Source: Planctomycetota bacterium (GTDB lineage: Bacteria; Planctomycetota; UBA1135; UBA2386). From it: DNA of 64,000 nt. Each line of letters opens with the position of its first letter. Within the stretch, counting starts at the first letter, position 1. The position numbers and the translations under genes were made by a program. The stretch spans positions 16,079 through 80,078 of the forward strand of contig JAQCBR010000003.1 in NCBI GenBank assembly GCA_027621295.1, written 5' to 3'. Below the pieces are notes generated by a model. It was not told where the DNA came from and searched no databases. It saw only the letters and a program-made list of their open reading frames with translations. This document shows positions 8,884-18,132 of the stretch, piece after piece.

Positions 8884-10149
8884 ATGCGCGTCGTCTTCGT
8901 CCTCGACCCCACCACCGGCCCGGCCGGCGATCCGAGCTCCGTCCTGGCGCTCGCGTCCCGGCTGCCGGCCCGCGGGTTCCACGTCGACCTGTTCTGGTTC
9001 GGCGACCCCGAACCGGCGGGACCGGCACCCATCCCGCACCGGGGCACGAGCCCGGCGAGCCTGCCCGCAGCGGACATTCTCGTCGCGACCTCGGCCGACA
9101 CCGTCGAGTTCGCGGTCGCCGCGCGCCGCGCTCCGGTGGTCCGACTGGTGACCGAAGCCGCGCCCGAAGCGGGCCGCCCGGTGCCGACGATCGTCGCCGG
9201 CGACATCGCGCGAATCGCAGGTCGCCCCCACGGCGAGCTGCACCCGATGGGACTCTGCGTCGACCCGACGACCTTCCAGCCGAAGACCGGTCCGAGACGA
9301 CCCGGTCCGACCCGCATCGGCACGTTCGGCGTCGACGCCTCGACCGGCGCCGCGCTCAGGGCGACGCTGGCCGACTTCGACCTGAAGCCCGAACTCGTCC
9401 GCATCGAGGACTCGTGCCTCGTGCGCGCCGACGTTTCCCGGGCCACGCTCCTCCAGGACCTCGACCTCCTGGTCCTCGCGGGTGACGGTGACGACCGCTT
9501 CGCGGTCGAGGCGATGGCCTGCGGCGTGCCCTGCGTCCTCGGCGACACGCGGCGCGTCCGCGGCTGGCTCGGCGAACGCACGGGCGCAGCGCTCCTCGTC
9601 GACACCGCCGACGTGCGCAGCGTCGCCGAGGGGGTGGTCTTCCTCATCCGGCACCGAAGACTGCGCGACGACGTCCAGGACGCCGCGCGTCGGATCGCCG
9701 CGGGCCACGGCTGCGACCCGAGCGCCGACGACCTCGCGCAGGCGCTGACGCGGGCCGCGGAACGCGCCTGTGCAGTCTCGGTCCGCAAGACCCCCGCGCC
9801 GACCACCGAGCCCGAACGCCCGGCCACGATCCCTGCCTCCCCGCTGGCATGGACCCAGGTCGCCGCCGAGCGCCTCGAGCGTGGGGACGCGGACGGCGCG
9901 CTCCGCGCGACCGACCGCGCGCTGGCTGCCGGCGGCACGTCGTGTCGCCTCTTCGAGGTCCGTGCCCACGCGCTCGAAGCGCTGTCCCGCGACGACGACG
10001 CGCTCCTCGCGCTCGATCTGGCGAGCGACCACCGCGACGCGTCGCCGCAGACCTTCCGCGAACTGGCGCGCCATCTGCGCCGTTGCGGCGAGGTCGCCCG
10101 CGCGCGCATCGCCGAGGACGAAGCCGCGGTGCGCGCGGCCTGCGGCTGA
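8884..10149 (+). CDS. Glycosyltransferase-like (GT-B/GT4-like) protein with C-terminal TPR-like region
   Basis: MRVVFVLDPTTGPAGDPSSVLALASRLPARGFHVDLFWFG; DRFAVEAMACGVPCVLGD motif; Ala-rich helical repeats at C-terminus. Confidence 0.7.
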   Translation: MRVVFVLDPTTGPAGDPSSVLALASRLPARGFHVDLFWFGDPEPAGPAPIPHRGTSPASLPAADILVATSADTVEFAVAARRAPVVRLVTEAAPEAGRPVPTIVAGDIARIAGRPHGELHPMGLCVDPTTFQPKTGPRRPGPTRIGTFGVDASTGAALRATLADFDLKPELVRIEDSCLVRADVSRATLLQDLDLLVLAGDGDDRFAVEAMACGVPCVLGDTRRVRGWLGERTGAALLVDTADVRSVAEGVVFLIRHRRLRDDVQDAARRIAAGHGCDPSADDLAQALTRAAERACAVSVRKTPAPTTEPERPATIPASPLAWTQVAAERLERGDADGALRATDRALAAGGTSCRLFEVRAHALEALSRDDDALLALDLASDHRDASPQTFRELARHLRRCGEVARARIAEDEAAVRAACG

Positions 10150-10198
10150 GACCGACCGTCACGGCGTGTGACGAGATCGAGTCACACGCCGTCAGCCG
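10143..10198. terminator. Strong bidirectional stem-loop between convergent genes
   Basis: Perfect 12-bp stem ACGGCGTGTGAC (10161-10172) / GTCACACGCCGT (10181-10192), 8-nt loop, plus outer CGGCTGA/TCAGCCG containing the two stops. Confidence 0.7.
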
Positions 10199-11169
10199 GC
10201 GTCGATCGCGATCCGGAACGCGATCAGCCCGAGGTAGCCGAGCACCAGCACCGCACCCTCGGGGCGGGACATCCGACCGCCCTTGCCGAGGAACGGCACG
10301 AGCGCGAGGCTGACGACGACGAGCGCCGGCGTGTCGTAGCGGAGCAGATCGACGCTGACGGACTGCGGCACCGTGGTGCAGCTCACGCCGAGGATGCCGA
10401 GCGCGTTGAAGATGTTCGAGCCCAGCACGTTGCCGACCGCGACGTCCGACTGACCGCGGCGGGCGGCGACCAGCGAGGTGACGAGCTCCGGGGCCGAGGT
10501 GCCGAACGCGACGACGGTCAGGCCGATGATCACGTCCGACAAGCCCAGGCGCCGCGCGATCTCGCTCGCCGACCCGACGAGGAGGTCGGCTCCGTAGACG
10601 AGCACCGCGAGGCCGCCAGCGATCAGCAGGAGTGCGACCGGCATCGACAGGCGCCGCTCGGCGGCCGGCACCGGCGGCGCGTCGAGCAGCGCCTTCATCG
10701 CGCGCTCCTCCGCGGCCTCCGCCTTGCCGACGCGGTAGCCGCGCCAGAGGAACAGACCCATCAGGCACAGGAGCAGCGCCCCGTGCAGGCGGCCGAGCCG
10801 CAGGTCCGGGCTCGTCAACGCCAGGAACGGCACGAACGCGCAGGCGATCGCGATCCGCACCTCGGTCCGGATCACCGCGTAGCGCACCGGGATCGGCTGG
10901 AGCCACGCGGTCAGACCGAGGATCAGCGCGATGTTCATCAGGTTCGAGCCGACGACGTTGCCGAGCCCGATGCCCTCACGACCCTGGAGCGCCGCGCCGA
11001 GCGTCGCCGCGAGCTCCGGCGTCGAAGTGCCGAACCCGACGATCGTCAGCCCGATGAAGAACGACGACAGCCCGAGTCGGCGCGCGATCGCGACCGAACC
11101 CCGCACGAGCGCCTCGGCGCCGACGGCGAGCAGCAGCAGTGACCCGATCAGCAGCAGCGCGGACAGCAT
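10192..11169 (-). CDS. Calcium/sodium antiporter (CaCA family, YrbG-like)
   Basis: Two inverted CaCA alpha repeats: FIGLTIVGFGTSTPELAATLGAA and IIGLTVVAFGTSAPELVTSLVAA, GLGNVVGSNLMNIALILG / AVGNVLGSNIFNALGILG. Confidence 0.93.
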   Translation of the reverse strand: MLSALLLIGSLLLLAVGAEALVRGSVAIARRLGLSSFFIGLTIVGFGTSTPELAATLGAALQGREGIGLGNVVGSNLMNIALILGLTAWLQPIPVRYAVIRTEVRIAIACAFVPFLALTSPDLRLGRLHGALLLCLMGLFLWRGYRVGKAEAAEERAMKALLDAPPVPAAERRLSMPVALLLIAGGLAVLVYGADLLVGSASEIARRLGLSDVIIGLTVVAFGTSAPELVTSLVAARRGQSDVAVGNVLGSNIFNALGILGVSCTTVPQSVSVDLLRYDTPALVVVSLALVPFLGKGGRMSRPEGAVLVLGYLGLIAFRIAIDAG

Positions 11170-11192
11170 GGGCGGCGCTCGACGTAGGGAGG

Positions 11193-12311
11193 TCAGCCGG
11201 CGCTGACCGAGAACTCTCCGGAATCGTCGAGCTCGGGTCGACCGACCTCGGCGGCCAGGACCTCGAGCCCGGCACACGCACCGTCGACGTCCGCCGCGTC
11301 CCACAGCAGGGCGGCGATGCGCTCGTGGACCTCAGGGCGCGGGTCGCGCAGCACCTGCTCGGCCGGCGAGAGTTCGCCTTCGTCGACGACCCGCGTCTGC
11401 ATCAGCGGGTAGGCGCGCGCCTTCTCGACGAAAGTCTCCTCCGGCATCGGTCGGTAGCGGCAGAAGAACGAGAAGTGCCACGGCAGGAAGAACATCGCCC
11501 GCTTGCGGCCCTTCTCGTCGTCACGGAAGTGCTCCTTCGCGTAGCGGACGAGGCGCAGGTAGACCTCGACCCGCTCCGCGGTGGTCGGCAGCCAGGTCCG
11601 GCCGCTCGCGCACTCCTCGAAGAGCCACGGCTTGACCAGCACACCACGGGCGAGCATCACCGCAGCACAGCCCGACTGCGCGATCCGATCCTCGGCCTCG
11701 TGCCAAGTGAGCACGTCGCCGTTCCCGACCACCGGGATGGATCGCTCCTGGACGAGCTGCCCGACGAGATCCCAGTCCGCTGCGCGGGTGTAGCGCTGCT
11801 CGCGGGTGCGGCCGTGCAGAGTGATCATCGACGCGCCGGCCTCCTCGACGAGCCGGGCGACCTCGGGCGCGTTGATCTCGCCCTCCTTCCAGCCCGCGCG
11901 GATCTTGACCGTCACCGGCACGTCGAGCGCCTCGACCATCGCCTCGACGATGCGCGCGAGCGCGGCCGGACGCTGGAGTAGCGTCGATCCCATGCCGCGG
12001 CGGATCACGTCGTGGATCGGGCAGCCGGCGTTGATGTCGATGAAGTCCGCGCCGCGCTCGACCGCGGTCTGCGCCGCCTGGACGCCGTCCTTCGGGTTGC
12101 CGACCGCGAGCTGGACGCCGAAGCAGGGCTCGGACTCGTGACGCCGGAGCAGCGCCATCTCGGACGGGCGACGCCGGACGACCTGCTTCGCGTAGGCCAT
12201 CTCGGACATCGTGACCTTGGCCCCGAAGTCGACGCAGAGCCGGCGGAACGGCAGGTTCCCGCCCTTGGTCAGCGGGGCGAGCAGGAAGCGAGGCGGGGTC
12301 CAGCGGGACAT
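11193..12311 (-). CDS. dus: tRNA-dihydrouridine synthase family protein
   Basis: FIDINAGCPIHDVIRRGMGSTLL, VTVKIRAGW, MITLHGRTREQRYTR, IPVVGNGDV; Dus active-site Cys in GCP. Confidence 0.9.
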   Translation of the reverse strand: MSRWTPPRFLLAPLTKGGNLPFRRLCVDFGAKVTMSEMAYAKQVVRRRPSEMALLRRHESEPCFGVQLAVGNPKDGVQAAQTAVERGADFIDINAGCPIHDVIRRGMGSTLLQRPAALARIVEAMVEALDVPVTVKIRAGWKEGEINAPEVARLVEEAGASMITLHGRTREQRYTRAADWDLVGQLVQERSIPVVGNGDVLTWHEAEDRIAQSGCAAVMLARGVLVKPWLFEECASGRTWLPTTAERVEVYLRLVRYAKEHFRDDEKGRKRAMFFLPWHFSFFCRYRPMPEETFVEKARAYPLMQTRVVDEGELSPAEQVLRDPRPEVHERIAALLWDAADVDGACAGLEVLAAEVGRPELDDSGEFSVSAG

Positions 12312-12371
12312 GGGGGCGAAGAGCGTAGCGAGGGCCGGCCGCGAAACACGGGACTGGTCCGGCTCAGGCCG

Positions 12372-12824
12372 TCAGCCCCGGTTGAGCCAGAACAACCCGG
12401 CGTTCAGCCAGGTCGCGTAGCCGACCCAGCACGCATAGGGCACGAGCAGCCACGCGGCCATCGCCGAGACCGCCCGGGCGGTCCGCACCAACAGCACGAG
12501 GATCGGCAGCAGGACCGTGAGGTCGACGAGCGCCCAGCCGAGCTGGTGGAGCCCGAAGCACAGCCACGACCACGCGGCGTTCAGGAGGAGCTGCGCCGCG
12601 TACAGGCCGAGCGCCCGGGAACGGGCCGCACCGGCCGCGGCGCGCCAGAGCCGCGCGCCGGCCACCGCGATCCCCAAGTACAGCGCGGTCCAGACGGGTC
12701 CGAACACCCAAGGTGGCGGGGTCCCCAGCGGCTTCTCGAGGCCGGAGTACCAGTCGCCGGGTGGGAACAGCGCGCCGGTCGTCGCGACGCCGAACACGAG
12801 CAGCAGGAAGTAGACGTAGGTCAT
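12372..12824 (-). CDS. tspO: TspO/MBR family protein
   Basis: WYSGLEKPLGTPPPWVFGPVWTALYLGIAVAGARLW, AAQLLLNAAWSWLCFGLHQ, five hydrophobic segments. Confidence 0.92.
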   Translation of the reverse strand: MTYVYFLLLVFGVATTGALFPPGDWYSGLEKPLGTPPPWVFGPVWTALYLGIAVAGARLWRAAAGAARSRALGLYAAQLLLNAAWSWLCFGLHQLGWALVDLTVLLPILVLLVRTARAVSAMAAWLLVPYACWVGYATWLNAGLFWLNRG

Positions 12825-13552
12825 CGCGTATGTCTCTCTGCGTCGTCCGGGCGACGCACCGAGAGGAACCCGATCGGGTCCCCGACGATCGCCGACTCGA
12901 CGAGGACGTCGTCGGCCTCGACCGTGACGCCGAGGCGGTCGGCCGCCCGCAGCAGCCACGGCACCTCCTCGACGGTCGTCGTGAACACCGACTGCGGGCC
13001 GGTCGCCGCCAGCAGCGCGTCGAGGAGCGCTTCGATCGCCGCACGCTCGCGGGTGAACGCGTCGACGTCCAGCAGGGCCGGGGGCATCCGGCCGTAGCCG
13101 ACCGCGCTGACCTGGGGCCAGGTCTCCGGATCGGTCAGGACGCTGACCATCGACACGTGGTCGAGGACGCCAGCCCCGGACGCGGCAGCTCCGGCGTCCT
13201 CCGCGACGACCGTGACCGATCCGGCGAGACCGACTTCGGTGAGGCCGGCGGCGAGGAGCCGGCACTCGGCGGCGCGGAGGTTCGCTATGCGAATGGTCCG
13301 CCCCCGCTCGACGACCTCGGCGACGACGGCGGGCAGGTCGGCCACGCCCCCACCGGCGTAGAGGCTCGAGCCGCCGGCGGCGAGCCGCGGGAGCAGCGCG
13401 TCCGCCCAGCGCAGACCGAGTCGCAGCGCCTTGCCCCGGTGCTCCGCCCAGAACGCCTCCCCGCCCTCGTCGCAGTACACGTCGCCGAGCGCCCGCCAAT
13501 CGAGCGCCCGGAACAGGTGCCGAAGCACCCGATCGGTTTCCGAACGGCCCAT
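12821..13552 (-). CDS. Hypothetical protein, translationally coupled to tspO
   Basis: ORF with ATG at 13552; 4-nt overlap with tspO start. Confidence 0.6.
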   Translation of the reverse strand: MGRSETDRVLRHLFRALDWRALGDVYCDEGGEAFWAEHRGKALRLGLRWADALLPRLAAGGSSLYAGGGVADLPAVVAEVVERGRTIRIANLRAAECRLLAAGLTEVGLAGSVTVVAEDAGAAASGAGVLDHVSMVSVLTDPETWPQVSAVGYGRMPPALLDVDAFTRERAAIEALLDALLAATGPQSVFTTTVEEVPWLLRAADRLGVTVEADDVLVESAIVGDPIGFLSVRRPDDAERHTR

Positions 13553-13610
13553 TGCAGATTCCTTGTCCACGCTTTTGCCGATTCTGATCTGCGGGCCTAC
13601 CCTGCGCACC

Positions 13611-14216
13611 ATGATCCTGGGTTCGATCGTGCTGGCAGGAGGAAGCAGCTCACGGATGGGCACTTCCAAGGCCGGGCTCGCCTGGGGTGATCGGACGCTG
13701 CTCCTGCACACGGTCGAGATGCTGCTCGACTTCACGTATCCGGTCGCGGTCGTGTCCCGTGACCAGGACTTCGAGCTGCCGCCGCTGCACACCGAGTGTG
13801 ACCTGATCTTCGACCAGGACCCGGGTGGCGGACCGCTGCAGGCGATCGAGACCGGGATGGCCTACGTGTTCAGCCGCTGCGACGCAGTGCTCGTCGCGAG
13901 CTGTGACCTGCCGTTCCTCGACGGCAAGGCCGTCGAATGGTTGGCCGATCAGCTCGGCGACCACACCGGCGTGATCCCGGTCGTCGACGGCAAGCCGCAG
14001 CCGCTGTGCGGCATCTACAGCGAGCGCGCGCTGCCCAAGATCCGCGAGCTGGTCCAGGGCGGCGAGCGGCGAGCCCTCGCGCTCGCCGAACTCCCCGGCA
14101 TCCAGCTGCTGTCCGAGGAGAAGTGCCGCGCGTTCGACCCGGAGCTGCGCTTCCTCCGCGACATCGACACGCCCGAGGACTACGAGAACGCACGGCGCGA
14201 CGCCGGGCAGGCGTAG
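13611..14216 (+). CDS. mobA: Nucleotidyltransferase, molybdenum cofactor guanylyltransferase (MobA)-like
   Basis: SIVLAGGSSSRMGTSKAGLAWGDRTLL, VLVASCDLPFL, GKPQPLCGIYS, FLRDIDTPEDYE. Confidence 0.85.
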   Translation: MILGSIVLAGGSSSRMGTSKAGLAWGDRTLLLHTVEMLLDFTYPVAVVSRDQDFELPPLHTECDLIFDQDPGGGPLQAIETGMAYVFSRCDAVLVASCDLPFLDGKAVEWLADQLGDHTGVIPVVDGKPQPLCGIYSERALPKIRELVQGGERRALALAELPGIQLLSEEKCRAFDPELRFLRDIDTPEDYENARRDAGQA

Positions 14217-14264
14217 CGGGGCGCCATCGGGGCGCTGGAACCAATCGGAGCGCTGGGACCTGCG

Positions 14265-15044
14265 ATGCGCGTGACGATCCTGGGTTCGGGCACCGCGGTG
14301 CCGAACGCCGACCGCTTCCCGGCCGGCTACCTCGTCGCGGACGGTGGGACGCGCGTGCTCGTCGATCTGGGGCCCGGCGTCCTGCGCCGCGCGGCCGCGT
14401 GCGGCATCGACCTCGGCGACATCGACGCCGTGCTGCTGACCCACTTCCACACCGACCACTGCGCGGACCTCGCGGCGCTCCTGTTCGGACTCCGCAGCCC
14501 CCGCTACGAGGGCCGGCGGCCGCTGCTCGTCGCGGGCGCCCACGGGCTCGCCGAGCTGCTCGGCCATCTGACCGCCGCCTGGCCCTGGCTGTCCCCGCGC
14601 GGCTTCGAGCTCGAGGTGCGGGAGATCGGCGAGGGGGGCCACGAGATCGCAGGACTCCGGGTCGAGGCGGTCCGGGTCGAACACACCGACGCGAGCCTCG
14701 GCTACCGGGTGACCGGCTCGAACGGGGCGGTCGCCGCGTTCAGCGGCGACGCGGTGTACTGCCCAGCGCTCGTGCCGCTCGCCCGCGGCGCCGAGCTCTT
14801 CATCTGCGACAGCGCGTTCCCCGGCGCATTGCCCGGCCCCGGGCACATGACCCCGGCCGAGGCCGGGCGGGCCGCCGCAGCCGCGGGCGTCCACACGCTC
14901 GTCCCGACCCACTTCTACCCGGAGTGCGACGGCCACGACCTGGAGGCCGAGGCCCGCGCCGAGTTCACGGGTGAGGTGGTGCTGGCCCGGGATCTGCTGT
15001 CGTTCGAGCTTGCGCCGGGCCGTGTCGGCCACGCCGAATCTTGA
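14265..15044 (+). CDS. MBL-fold metallohydrolase (RNase Z-like)
   Basis: ILGSGTAVPNADR, LLTHFHTDHCADLAALLFG, FSGDAVYCPAL, PGHMTPAEAGRAA, LVPTHFYPECD. Confidence 0.85.
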   Translation: MRVTILGSGTAVPNADRFPAGYLVADGGTRVLVDLGPGVLRRAAACGIDLGDIDAVLLTHFHTDHCADLAALLFGLRSPRYEGRRPLLVAGAHGLAELLGHLTAAWPWLSPRGFELEVREIGEGGHEIAGLRVEAVRVEHTDASLGYRVTGSNGAVAAFSGDAVYCPALVPLARGAELFICDSAFPGALPGPGHMTPAEAGRAAAAAGVHTLVPTHFYPECDGHDLEAEARAEFTGEVVLARDLLSFELAPGRVGHAES

Positions 15045-15162
15045 AACCGGGCGCGCAGCGGCGAATCCTCTTCGCCCCACGAATTCCGGCGCTCCCCCTC
15101 CCGGACGGGAGCGGACGACGCGCGCCGGGCGTTCCGAACCCAACCGAGAAACCGCCGCCATC

Positions 15163-17094
15163 ATGACCACGCAACGAGCCGAACAGCACGCGTTCGCCGC
15201 CGAGGTCGACCAAGTCCTGTCGATCGTCGTCAACTCGCTCTACAGCCACCGGGAGGTCTTCCTCCGCGAGCTGATCAGCAACGCGAGTGATGCGCTCGAC
15301 AAGCTGTCGTTCGAAGCGCTGACCGACGCGTCGCTCCTGGGAGACGACAAGCAGCTCCGCATCGAGATCGAGGTCGACGAAGAGAAGAAGACGCTGACGA
15401 TCCGCGACAACGGCGTCGGCATGTCGCACGACGAGCTCGTCCAGAACCTGGGGACGATCGCGCGTTCGGGCAGCCGGCAGCTGATGAACGCCCTCGCCGC
15501 CAAGGGTGGCAAGGACGAGAACCTGTCGCTGATCGGCCAGTTCGGCGTCGGCTTCTACTCGGCGTTCCTGGTCGCGGATCGCGTCGTCGTCACGTCGCGC
15601 CGCGTTGGCAGCGACGAGGCGTGGCGCTGGGAGAGCGAAGCCAAGGACGGCTTCACGATCGAGCCCACGACCCGCGACGCCCGCGGCACCGAGATCGTCC
15701 TCCACCTGAAGGACGACGCGGACGACTTCATGCGCTCCTGGGAGGTCCGGAACCTCATCCGCAAGTACTCGGACTACGTCCGTCACCCGATCCGGATGAA
15801 GACCGAGACCGAGGAGGACGGCGAGAAGAAGACCGACTGGGAGACCGTCAACCAAGCCAGCGCGCTCTGGACCCGCCCCAGGTCGGAGGTCACCGACGAG
15901 CAGTACGCCGAGTTCTACAAGCACCTCGGCCACGACTGGAACGACCCGCTGGCCTGGACCCACTTCAAGGTCGAGGGCACGCAGGAGATGACCGGTCTGC
16001 TGTTCGTGCCGAGCCAGGCGCCGATGGACCTGTTCGAGAAGACGAGCCGCGGCGTGAAGCTGTTCGTCAAGCGGGTCTTCATCATGGAGGACTGCGAGGA
16101 GCTGCTGCCCGAGTGGCTGCGCTTCATGCGCGGCGTCGTCGACAGCGAGGACCTGCCGCTCAACGTGTCCCGCGAGTTGCTCCAGCAGGACCGCGCGACC
16201 CGCGCGATCCGCAAGCAGGTCATCAAGAAGTCGCTGTCCCTGCTCCAGGAACTCGCCGACGAGGGCGTGACGAAGACCCAGGAAGAGGGCGAGGACGGCG
16301 AGAAGAAGGAAGTCGAGCGCAACCGCTACGAGACCTTCTGGAAGGCGTTCGGCCGTGTCCTCAAGGAAGGCATCCACTTCGACCCGGAGCACAAGGACGA
16401 GATCGCCGCGCTGCTCCGCTTCGAGTCGACGCGCGAGGAAGGCCTGACCTCGCTGCACGACTACCTCGGCCGGATGCAGCCCGACCAGCCGGGCATCTAC
16501 TACGTCACGGGCGACGGCCTGTCCGCCTGCCGCAACAGCCCGCACCTCGAGGCCCTCAAGGCCCGCGGCTACGAGGTGCTCTACATGGCCGACCCGATCG
16601 ACGAGTGGGTCCTGCAGCGCCTCGAGGAGTTCGAGGAGAAGAAGCTGATCTCCGCCGCGAAGGGCGCGCTCGACCTCCCGGAGTCGGAGGAGGAGAAGAA
16701 GGCGCACGAGGAGCAGGAGAAGCAGCTCGAGGGCCTGGTCGGCAGCGTGAAGGAAGCGCTCGGCGACAAGGTCAAGGACGTGCGGCTCTCGCACCGCCTC
16801 AAGGACTCGCCGGCCTGCCTCGTCAGCGAGGAGTGGGACATGAGCCCGCACCTCGAGCGCATCCTGCGCGCGAACGGCCAGCAGGTCCCGGACCAGAAGC
16901 GGACGCTCGAGCTCAACCCGAACCACCCGGTGGTCCAGGCCCTCGACAAGATGGCGACCGACGGCTCGCCCGACCTCGGCTCGTGGAGCTCGATGCTCTA
17001 CGACCAGGCTCTCCTCGCGGAAGGCACGATGCCGAAGGACCCGGCCGCCTTCGCCCGTCAGGTCGCCGACCTGATGCAGAAGGCCGCGCGCTGA
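15163..17094 (+). CDS. htpG: Molecular chaperone HtpG (Hsp90)
   Basis: VVNSLYSHREVFLRELISNASDALDKLSFEAL, IRDNGVGMSHDELVQNLGTIARSGS, IGQFGVGFYSAFLVADRV. Confidence 0.97.
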   Translation: MTTQRAEQHAFAAEVDQVLSIVVNSLYSHREVFLRELISNASDALDKLSFEALTDASLLGDDKQLRIEIEVDEEKKTLTIRDNGVGMSHDELVQNLGTIARSGSRQLMNALAAKGGKDENLSLIGQFGVGFYSAFLVADRVVVTSRRVGSDEAWRWESEAKDGFTIEPTTRDARGTEIVLHLKDDADDFMRSWEVRNLIRKYSDYVRHPIRMKTETEEDGEKKTDWETVNQASALWTRPRSEVTDEQYAEFYKHLGHDWNDPLAWTHFKVEGTQEMTGLLFVPSQAPMDLFEKTSRGVKLFVKRVFIMEDCEELLPEWLRFMRGVVDSEDLPLNVSRELLQQDRATRAIRKQVIKKSLSLLQELADEGVTKTQEEGEDGEKKEVERNRYETFWKAFGRVLKEGIHFDPEHKDEIAALLRFESTREEGLTSLHDYLGRMQPDQPGIYYVTGDGLSACRNSPHLEALKARGYEVLYMADPIDEWVLQRLEEFEEKKLISAAKGALDLPESEEEKKAHEEQEKQLEGLVGSVKEALGDKVKDVRLSHRLKDSPACLVSEEWDMSPHLERILRANGQQVPDQKRTLELNPNHPVVQALDKMATDGSPDLGSWSSMLYDQALLAEGTMPKDPAAFARQVADLMQKAAR

Positions 17095-17118
17095 TCCGCG
17101 AGAGCGTCAGCGGCGCGG
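17084..17118. terminator. Bidirectional stem-loop with GAGA tetraloop spanning both convergent stop codons
   Basis: CCGCG-CGCTGA-(TC)-CGC-GAGA-GCG-TCAGCG-(G)-CGCGG; 14 bp total with two small bulges. Confidence 0.65.
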
Positions 17119-18132
17119 GGCCACCGAGCGTGGCCTCGCGCCGACCAGCGCCACGCCCAGCAGCACGAGCCCGGCACTGCCGGCCGTGCCCGCGGTCAGC
17201 TCCTCGCCCCGCACCGCCCAGCCGAGCGCGAGCGCGACGATCGGCGTCACGTAGGTGATGACGCTGAGCCGCGTGACCTCGGCGTAGCGCAGCAGCCAGT
17301 AGTAGAGCGTGAAGGTCAGACAGGTCCCGACCACCGCGAGGTAGGCGATGCTGCCGAGCGCCGCGGGCGTCCAGCGCGGCGTCGCATCCCGTTCGAACAC
17401 GAGCGCCGCCAGGAGCAGCAGGAGCGCACCGAGCCCCATCGCGTTGCGGTTCAGCAGCGCCGAGCTGTGGCGCGTGCCCCAGAGCTTCACGCAGGTCTGC
17501 CCCACCACCGAGACCAGCGGGCTCACCAGGAGGAGGAGCGCCGCACCCATCGGGCCGAGGAGCTCCCCTTCGCCCGCCGCGAAGTCCGAGACGTCCGTCC
17601 CGAACAGGAAGCAGGTGCCGACGAAGCCGAGCAGCAGACCCGTGAGCTGCCGAACGCCCAGCCGCTCGCCGAGCACGAAGTGACCGGGCACGGCGGCCAT
17701 CAGCGGGAACACCGCCCAGAGGACGGCGACGAGGCCGGAAGGCAGCACGGTCTCGGTCACGTAGACGATCGCGTAGCTGACCGCGAAGTTCAGAGTGCCG
17801 ACCACGATCCAGAGCCGCGGCGGCGGTGTTCCACCGCCCTCCCGGCGCGCGAGTCGCGGAGCGGCGAAGCACATCACCGCGAATGCGAGCGCGAACCGGA
17901 CCCCCGCCGAGGTCAATGGCGGCAGGTCGTCGAGCCCCTCCTGGATGACGAGCCAAGTGCTGCCCCAGATCAGGCACAGCAGCGCGACGAGGACCCGGAT
18001 CAGCGCTGGGCCGGGCGGCGTATCGGGGAGGAGCGGCAAGGGCGGGAGTCGTAGCGGCGCTCCTCGGCCCCGTCCACCGCAGAACCGACGCCCTTCACGG
18101 CTCCAGCCGGAACGCTTCGGCGCCGTGCACAC
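17107..18132 (-). CDS. EamA/DMT superfamily transporter (5' end uncertain)
   Basis: LCLIWGSTWLVIQEGLDDLPPLTSAGVRFALA and about 10 hydrophobic segments in two repeats; ORF start overlaps next gene, true start may be internal. Confidence 0.85.
   Translation of the reverse strand: MCTAPKRSGWSREGRRFCGGRGRGAPLRLPPLPLLPDTPPGPALIRVLVALLCLIWGSTWLVIQEGLDDLPPLTSAGVRFALAFAVMCFAAPRLARREGGGTPPPRLWIVVGTLNFAVSYAIVYVTETVLPSGLVAVLWAVFPLMAAVPGHFVLGERLGVRQLTGLLLGFVGTCFLFGTDVSDFAAGEGELLGPMGAALLLLVSPLVSVVGQTCVKLWGTRHSSALLNRNAMGLGALLLLLAALVFERDATPRWTPAALGSIAYLAVVGTCLTFTLYYWLLRYAEVTRLSVITYVTPIVALALGWAVRGEELTAGTAGSAGLVLLGVALVGARPRSVAPRR

Noticed and set aside
13553-13610. Divergent promoter between the tspO-upstream gene and mobA-like gene with GCAGAT...ATCTGC arms
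   Set aside because: Arms are only 6 bp and the -35/-10-like hexamers are weak; plausible promoter region but nothing specific enough to call.
15041-15080. Possible sigma-32 heat-shock promoter upstream of htpG (CTTGAAA ... CCCCAC)
   Set aside because: The -35-like CTTGAAA is perfect but the spacing to CCCCAC is 27 nt, far from the 11-16 nt expected; also no CIRCE element seen.
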